Below, in pieces: positions 22,088 to 27,268 of a DNA stretch of 27,268 nucleotides. Source of the stretch: Desulfuromonadales bacterium. GTDB taxonomy: Bacteria; Desulfobacterota; Desulfuromonadia; Geobacterales; Pseudopelobacteraceae. The stretch's first letter is position 1. The number at the start of each line of letters is the position of its first letter. The position numbers and the translations under genes are program-made. The stretch covers positions 1 to 27,268 of the forward strand of contig JAATGX010000177.1 of NCBI GenBank assembly GCA_015688915.1, in the 5' to 3' direction. The notes under the pieces are model-generated. The model did not search any database. It was not told where the DNA came from and was given only the letters and a program-made list of their open reading frames with translations.

Positions 22088-23785
22088 ATGCAACTATCGC
22101 TGCGGAAAAAGGTGCTGGGACTGACGCTGGTCTGCGTTTTCTCCATAGCTACCGTCATTTCGGCCATTTCCATCATCAATATCGTTTCCCGGGGCGAGGC
22201 GCGGATCGCGGCCTACCGCGCGACGCTGATATCCGAACGGAAAGAGCAGATCAAGGGGTATGTGGAGATGGCGGTGAAGATCCTGGAAAAGGCGTCTCCG
22301 GGTGATGCCAGAAATCTCGCGAAAAACATGCGCTATGGCCGGAGCGGCTATCTCTGGATCAACGATTTCAACAACGTGTTCGTTTTCCACCCCGATCCCC
22401 GCCTGGACGGCACGAACCAGAGCGACCTGCGCGATCCCAATGGCGTCTACATCCTGCGGGAGATCACCAGGGTATGCCGTGAAAAAGGCGAAGGGTTTGT
22501 GGACTACATGTGGAAGATGCCGGGGCAGGAGCAGTTGAAGCCGAAGATCTCCTATGCCAAGGCCATTCCCGGCAGAAACCTGGCCGTGGGGACCGGCGTC
22601 TACGTGGATGACGTGGAAGCCGCGGTCGCCAGGGAGCAGGCCACCATACGACATGAAATCTCGAGCAGCATCGCCCAATACGTCGCCATATCCCTCACGC
22701 TCCTGATCATCCTCCTGCTTGCGGCGGTCTTTCTGGTCAACAGGTACATTGCCGGTCCCATCGAGACCATTACCCGCACCATGAAGAATTTCAACAACGA
22801 CCTGACCGTCACCGTGCCCGTGACCAGCGGTGACGAGGTGGGTGAACTGGCCCGCTGGCTCAACGAGCACATCGCAAACCTGCGCCGGGTCATCGGGATG
22901 GTTTCCGACGTGACCGAAAAGGTCCACTCCCATGCCGGTGTGATCGCCACCTCCATTGACAGGCAGACCGAATTCAGCACCGAGCTTTCCAGTTCGGTCG
23001 TGGAGATATCGTCGACCATGGAGGAGTTTTCGTCCACGGCCAGCCAGATCGCCCAGCACAGCCAGGGTGTTGTGGCGCGGGCGGACAAGACCCTGGTGGA
23101 TACCAAGCAGGGTGCCCAGGAGGTGGAGAACCTCACCTTCAAGATGAACGACATCAGCCAGGACATCCAGGCCAACCTGGTCGAGATCGTCGAGTTGGGG
23201 CGGAAATCGAAAGAGATCAACAAGGTGATGGAGATCATCAACAACATCGCCAATCAGACCAAGCTGATCGCCTTCAATGCGGCGCTTGAGGCGGCCAGCG
23301 CCGGAGAGGCCGGAAAACGCTTCGGGGTGGTGGCGGTCGAGATCCGGCGCCTGGCCGACAGCGTGGTGGAATCCACGGCGGAGATCGAGGGCAAGATCAC
23401 CGAGATCCTGGATGCGGTCAACCGCCTGGTGATGTCGTCGGAGAAGAGTTCCCGCATGACCATGGATGGCCAGGAATACGCCTCCCACACGGTCGCGATG
23501 CTGATCGACATCGTGGACGGGGTGGAAGAGACCACGTCGTCGGCCCGGCAGATCTCCCTGTCCACCCAGCAGCAGCAGATCGCCAGCAGCCAGGTGGTGC
23601 TGGCGCTCAAGGATATCGACCAAGGGTTGCGCTACTCCACCGATTCCATCCGCAAGTCGAATGTCGTAACCGATGAACTGGCCGAGTTGTCGGAAAAACT
23701 GAGATCCCTGGTCCTGACCTTCAAACTGGGCGCTCCGGTTGCCGATAGTGAGGCCGCCACGTCCGCGGACAACGGTAATTCATGA
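22088..23785 (+). CDS. Methyl-accepting chemotaxis protein with single Cache sensor
   Basis: 565 aa from the ATG at 22088, preceded by AAGGGGGG. TM1 is at about 9-31, a periplasmic sCache_2 domain at about 35-190 (GYLWINDFNNVFVFHPDP, GVYILREI, LAVGTGVYVDDVE), TM2 at about 197-219, HAMP at about 219-272, then the signalling hairpin. sCache_2 domains bind small ligands such as organic acids; the ligand here is unknown. The tip has the same unusual sequence as the upstream MCP (QTKLIAFNAALEAASAGE). There is no CheR-docking pentapeptide at the C-terminus (ends TSADNGNS). It follows the other MCP by 49 bp. Confidence 0.95.
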   Translation: MQLSLRKKVLGLTLVCVFSIATVISAISIINIVSRGEARIAAYRATLISERKEQIKGYVEMAVKILEKASPGDARNLAKNMRYGRSGYLWINDFNNVFVFHPDPRLDGTNQSDLRDPNGVYILREITRVCREKGEGFVDYMWKMPGQEQLKPKISYAKAIPGRNLAVGTGVYVDDVEAAVAREQATIRHEISSSIAQYVAISLTLLIILLLAAVFLVNRYIAGPIETITRTMKNFNNDLTVTVPVTSGDEVGELARWLNEHIANLRRVIGMVSDVTEKVHSHAGVIATSIDRQTEFSTELSSSVVEISSTMEEFSSTASQIAQHSQGVVARADKTLVDTKQGAQEVENLTFKMNDISQDIQANLVEIVELGRKSKEINKVMEIINNIANQTKLIAFNAALEAASAGEAGKRFGVVAVEIRRLADSVVESTAEIEGKITEILDAVNRLVMSSEKSSRMTMDGQEYASHTVAMLIDIVDGVEETTSSARQISLSTQQQQIASSQVVLALKDIDQGLRYSTDSIRKSNVVTDELAELSEKLRSLVLTFKLGAPVADSEAATSADNGNS

Positions 23786-23849
23786 AAATCCCCGCTGCGA
23801 TACGCTTCTGGGGTCCGCGGCGGCCTCGGGTGATGACGGGGCAACCATC

Positions 23850-25337
23850 ATGACGGATGCGGATACCATCAAACTCGACCGCTTCAAGGAACTGCTGCTG
23901 AGTCGGTGCGGGCTCAGTTTCGAGAAGGAGCGGGCGGTTACGTTGGGCGCGGGGGTGCACCGGAGGATGACCTCGCTGGGGATTGAGGAACCGGATGTCT
24001 ACCGCGCGCTCGTGAGCGGCAACGAAGCTGAATTTCACCGGCTGGTGGAACTGCTGACCGTCAATGAGACCTATTTCTTCCGCGAGCCCGACCACCTGAA
24101 GCTTTTGATCGAACGGCTGATCCCGGAGATCGTGAAGGACCGGAAGCAGGGGCAGGTCAGGATCGTAAGCGCGGGTTGCTCCACCGGCGAGGAGCCGTAT
24201 TCCATTGCCATGCTGCTGCGGGAGCGGTACGGGGCCGAATCGGGGAAGCTCTTTGCCATCGTTGGTGTGGATATCGACGCCAATGCCATTGCCAGGGCAC
24301 AGGAGGGGTTTTTTGGAAAGGCCTCCTTCCGGGGGACGGACACCACGCTGATCGAGCGGTATTTCGAGCCGGCCGGCATGGGGGAGTACCGGATCAGGGA
24401 AGAGATCAGGCGGGATGTGGTGTTCGAAATCGCGAATCTCCTGGGCACCGCCTACCCGCCGGTCATGGGATCGCCCGACATCATCCTGTACCGGAACGTC
24501 TCGATCTATTTTCCGGTCCAGGTGCAGCACAGGATCTTCAGCCGCCTGGCCGAGCTTCTCAATGAAGGAGGCTATCTCCTGGTCGGTGCCACGGAAACCA
24601 TGCATCACGACCTGGGTATCCTCAGCCTGGTGGAACAGGACGCGCTCTTTTTATACCGGAAATTGCCGAAAATCCATATAGGAGATCGTCGCGGCCAGCG
24701 TCGGGCCGGCCACGCGAACGAACAGCAGCCGGCCCCGAAGCACAGTCACGGGGCAACATCGCGTCGCGGTCATGCCTCCGTGGTCCCGGAGCGTCCTGTT
24801 CCACCCGCTGTTGTTCCCGGTATCCATGCGCTCTTTGACGACGCCCTTGAACTGGCCCGCACCAATCGTCCGGACGCGGCCATCGAGCTTCTCGAAACCC
24901 TCATCGAACGCGACGGCTCCTTTGTCAAGGCCCATGCCCTCAAGGGGAGCATTCTCCTGAATCTGTCCCGTTACGGCGAGGCGCGCGACGCCTGCAACAG
25001 GGCGCTTGCCAACGACCCGCTCTGCCTGGAGGCATCTCTCATGCTCGGCATTGTCGCCCGGCACGCGGAAGACGGCGAAGAGGCCCTCAAACGGTTCAGG
25101 GAAGCCATCTACCTGGATTCGTCCTGTTGGCCGGCCCATTTCTATACCGCCGAGATCGTTTATTCGCGGGGTGACAGGAAACGGGCGCGCAGCGGTTACG
25201 AATCAACGCTCAGGATTCTGGATACCGGGGCTCCGGGTGAACACGAACGGGCGTATTTCCCCCTGGCGTTCAAGTCGGATCAGTTCGCGGCCATCTGCCG
25301 GCACAAGTTGTCACTCATAAAAGAACAGGGAACGTAA
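23850..25337 (+). CDS. cheR: CheR methyltransferase with C-terminal TPR-like repeats
   Basis: 495 aa from the ATG at 23850. The SD is weak and longer upstream starts lack one. The N-terminal CheR domain contains NETYFFRE (72-79), SAM motif SAGCSTGEEPYSIA (107-120), GVDIDANAI and LYRNVSIYF. It should methylate MCP glutamates. After a Pro/His/Arg-rich linker (about 285-325), residues about 330-480 form three or so TPR-like repeats (DDALELARTNRPDAAIELLE, AHALKGSILLNLSRYGEARD, SLMLGIVARHAEDGEEALKR). This CheR-TPR layout is that of FrzF. The TPR may replace the missing pentapeptide docking. It is 3 bp from cheA. Confidence 0.94.
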   Translation: MTDADTIKLDRFKELLLSRCGLSFEKERAVTLGAGVHRRMTSLGIEEPDVYRALVSGNEAEFHRLVELLTVNETYFFREPDHLKLLIERLIPEIVKDRKQGQVRIVSAGCSTGEEPYSIAMLLRERYGAESGKLFAIVGVDIDANAIARAQEGFFGKASFRGTDTTLIERYFEPAGMGEYRIREEIRRDVVFEIANLLGTAYPPVMGSPDIILYRNVSIYFPVQVQHRIFSRLAELLNEGGYLLVGATETMHHDLGILSLVEQDALFLYRKLPKIHIGDRRGQRRAGHANEQQPAPKHSHGATSRRGHASVVPERPVPPAVVPGIHALFDDALELARTNRPDAAIELLETLIERDGSFVKAHALKGSILLNLSRYGEARDACNRALANDPLCLEASLMLGIVARHAEDGEEALKRFREAIYLDSSCWPAHFYTAEIVYSRGDRKRARSGYESTLRILDTGAPGEHERAYFPLAFKSDQFAAICRHKLSLIKEQGT

Positions 25338-25340
25338 TCC

Positions 25341-27268
25341 ATGGCATTCGACCAATCGAAATTTCTGGCGCGTTTCATCGAGGAGGCCCGTGAACACTGC
25401 TCACGGATAAGCGGCGCCCTGCTCGACCTGGAAAGGGCTTCCGGCGATGCCGAGACGCTCAACTCCCTGTTCCGTTCGGCCCATACCATCAAGGGGTCGT
25501 CGCGCATGATGAAGCTGCCGGGCATCACCGAATTGGCGCACAAGATGGAGGATGCGCTCGATGCGGTGCGGAGCGGCAGGATTTCCCTCACCCCGTCCCT
25601 GGCGGACCTCTTTTTCAGAGGGGTGGACGCCCTGTCGGCCATGCTGGACAAGGTGGCCGCGGGCGAGCCGTTGCCGGAGGCGCCCAAGGTCCTGTGCGAT
25701 GAACTGGCCGCGGCGGCCGGCGGGGCGGGCGGTCCGGGCGATGGGCGGCAACCCGCCCCGGCCGCGCCATCCGCGTATGAACCGGTTGCGGCGGAAACCG
25801 CTGGAACCGCGCAACAGGCCGTTGCTGTCCCTTCCCCCGGCACGGCCACGCCGGATGAAGCGCCGGCCGCGCCCGTGACGGACGATGCCCGGCCGGCCCG
25901 GCCAGGCGCGAAGGTCCGGCAGATCGATTACCTGCGCATCAATTCCGCCAAGCTGGACGATCTGATCAGGCTCATGGGAGAGATCGTTTCCGAGCACGGC
26001 AGGTTCAGAAAGCACGTGGGGCGGTTGCGCGAGATCGACCGCGCCATGGAGCGTTTCGTGGCGCAATTGGAGGAGTCCCCCGCCGCGGGCTCCGGCAACG
26101 ACGGCACCCTGCGGGAGTTGGCCGCAGCCGGCACGGCCCTTCGTCTTTCCCTGACCCAGGCGGTGCGTTCCCTGTCGGACGCTTCCCTCATGCAGGACCA
26201 TCTGGTTGGCGATCTCCAGGAAACGTCGCTCAAGTTGCGCATGCTGCCCCTTTCCACCGTGTTCGACACCTTGCGCCGCACGGTGCGCGACCTGGCCCGG
26301 GAGCACGGCAAGGAGATCGACTTCGAGGTCAACGGGGGCGAGACCGAACTGGACCGGAAGATCATCGAGCAGATCGGCGACCCCCTCATCCACATGATCC
26401 GCAACTCCCTCGACCATGGCCTGGAAAGCGCCGCAGAACGTGTGGCCGCGGGGAAACCGGCCAAGGGGATCATCACCCTTTCGGCATGTTACGACGGCGG
26501 CTGCGTTACCATCGCTCTCGGTGACGACGGCAGGGGGATGTCGCACGAACGGATCCGCGAAAAGGCCCTTTCCAAACGTTTGTACGACGCGGATACCCTG
26601 GCCCGCATGTCCCGGTCCGAGCTGACCAACCTGATTTTTCTGCCCGGTTTCAGCACCAGTCCGATCATCACCGATCTCTCCGGCCGTGGCGTGGGCATGG
26701 ATGTGGTCAGGAAAAACATCGTCGATGACCTGAAGGGCGCCATCATCATCGAAACCCAGGAAGGGAAGGGCACCACCTTTTTTCTCCGCCTGCCACTCAA
26801 CCTGGCCGTATTCCCCCTGTTCCTGGTTTCCGCCAACGGCCGCCCCTGCGCCCTTCCGGCCACCTCCATCACCGAAATGCTCTCGGTCCGGAGCGAGGAG
26901 ATCATCGAGATCGTCCACAAGCGGGCCATCCGCCTGCGGGAACAGATCATCCCGGTGGAGGACCTGGCCGCCATCCTCGGGCTGCCCCCTGAAGCGGAGG
27001 CGGAGAAGGGCGAAAAGCTGCTGGTCATCATCGTGAACGGCGACGAGAAGCTGGGTCTCGTGGTCGATGAGATCCTGGGCAGGGAGGAGATGGTCGTGAA
27101 ACCGCTGCCCGGGCATATCCAGAACCTGCGCCTGGTTTCCGGCGCCACCATCGGCGAGGGGAACAACATCATCAACGTCTTCCATGTCCCCGAACTTTTG
27201 AAACAGGCGCGGGACCTGGCGGAGTCGGGACGAAAGGTGCATGCCTCCCCCGAGGATCGCACGGCCAC
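25341..27268 (+). CDS. cheA: CheA histidine kinase, C-terminus beyond the window
   Basis: An open frame of 642 codons with no stop before the edge. The N-terminal HPt domain has the phospho-His in RSAHTIKGSS (H48). A long Ala/Pro-rich linker (about 130-190) replaces a P2 domain. The dimerisation domain includes LRINSAKLDDLIRLMGEIV. The ATPase domain has HMIRNSLDHGLE (N box), GDDGRGM (G1), GFSTS (F box) and GRGVGMDVVRKNI (G2). The CheW-like P5 domain follows (about 485-620, FLVSANGRPCALPATSITEM, LVVDEILGREEMVVKPL). The ATG is 3 bp after the cheR stop, so it is coupled. A C-terminal receiver may follow, as in FrzE, but cannot be seen. Confidence 0.96.
   Translation, partial: MAFDQSKFLARFIEEAREHCSRISGALLDLERASGDAETLNSLFRSAHTIKGSSRMMKLPGITELAHKMEDALDAVRSGRISLTPSLADLFFRGVDALSAMLDKVAAGEPLPEAPKVLCDELAAAAGGAGGPGDGRQPAPAAPSAYEPVAAETAGTAQQAVAVPSPGTATPDEAPAAPVTDDARPARPGAKVRQIDYLRINSAKLDDLIRLMGEIVSEHGRFRKHVGRLREIDRAMERFVAQLEESPAAGSGNDGTLRELAAAGTALRLSLTQAVRSLSDASLMQDHLVGDLQETSLKLRMLPLSTVFDTLRRTVRDLAREHGKEIDFEVNGGETELDRKIIEQIGDPLIHMIRNSLDHGLESAAERVAAGKPAKGIITLSACYDGGCVTIALGDDGRGMSHERIREKALSKRLYDADTLARMSRSELTNLIFLPGFSTSPIITDLSGRGVGMDVVRKNIVDDLKGAIIIETQEGKGTTFFLRLPLNLAVFPLFLVSANGRPCALPATSITEMLSVRSEEIIEIVHKRAIRLREQIIPVEDLAAILGLPPEAEAEKGEKLLVIIVNGDEKLGLVVDEILGREEMVVKPLPGHIQNLRLVSGATIGEGNNIINVFHVPELLKQARDLAESGRKVHASPEDRTA

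Noticed and set aside
22094..27242. Long minus-strand frames opposite the MCP, cheR and cheA genes
   Set aside because: Antisense shadows in high-GC DNA; the plus-strand proteins carry complete catalytic and signalling motifs.

Overview
The window looks like the chromosome of a Geobacter-type member of the Desulfuromonadota. This is inferred from the gene set, not from a database match: a HybSABL-type periplasmic uptake [NiFe] hydrogenase, a DUF362/polyferredoxin pair, an atypical chemosensory operon with HD-GYP and REC-kinase members, and moderately high-GC coding sequence. No rRNA, CRISPR array or complete tRNA is present.

Positions 1-4170 are accessory DNA. A 45-bp 3' fragment of tRNA-Pro (4126-4170) followed by a terminator marks the right edge of an integrated element that extends left out of the window. 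Inside the edge lies a P4-type tyrosine integrase gene broken by one in-frame TGA, then, all on the minus strand, a small single-TM protein, a TnpB-only IS200/IS605-type element (about 1025-2208), a secreted SH3/coiled-coil protein and the start of another exported protein. The IS sits at the start of the SH3 gene and appears to have supplied a new start codon and the basic end of its signal peptide. Its TnpB has Ser where the RuvC-II catalytic Glu is expected.

Positions 4200-9900 hold a PilZ-domain protein, a quinone oxidoreductase, a membrane polyferredoxin (NapH-like plus several 4Fe-4S sites) and a Tat-exported DUF362 protein. An AraC-type regulator is transcribed divergently from the DUF362 gene. 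Positions 10000-15365 carry the hydrogenase operon: small subunit, HybA-like ferredoxin, HybB-like membrane quinone reductase and large subunit, with a sigma70-like promoter and a terminator. Together these would oxidise H2 in the periplasm and pass electrons to quinone. The protease needed to mature the large subunit is not in the operon.

Between the hydrogenase and an IHF-alpha gene lies a pair of perfect DnaA boxes in inverted orientation (15374-15400). Positions 16420-27268 form one long plus-strand signalling operon with tight or overlapping junctions: GAF-HD-GYP, CheY, REC-PAS-histidine kinase, CheW, a divergent CheW, an MCP with no sensor domain, an MCP with a Cache sensor, CheR with a TPR-like tail, and CheA (cut by the window end). 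The content (two CheW, CheR-TPR, kinase and c-di-GMP hydrolase) resembles Frz-like or 'alternative cellular function' systems more than flagellar chemotaxis. Both MCPs share an unusual signalling tip, which suggests a private array.
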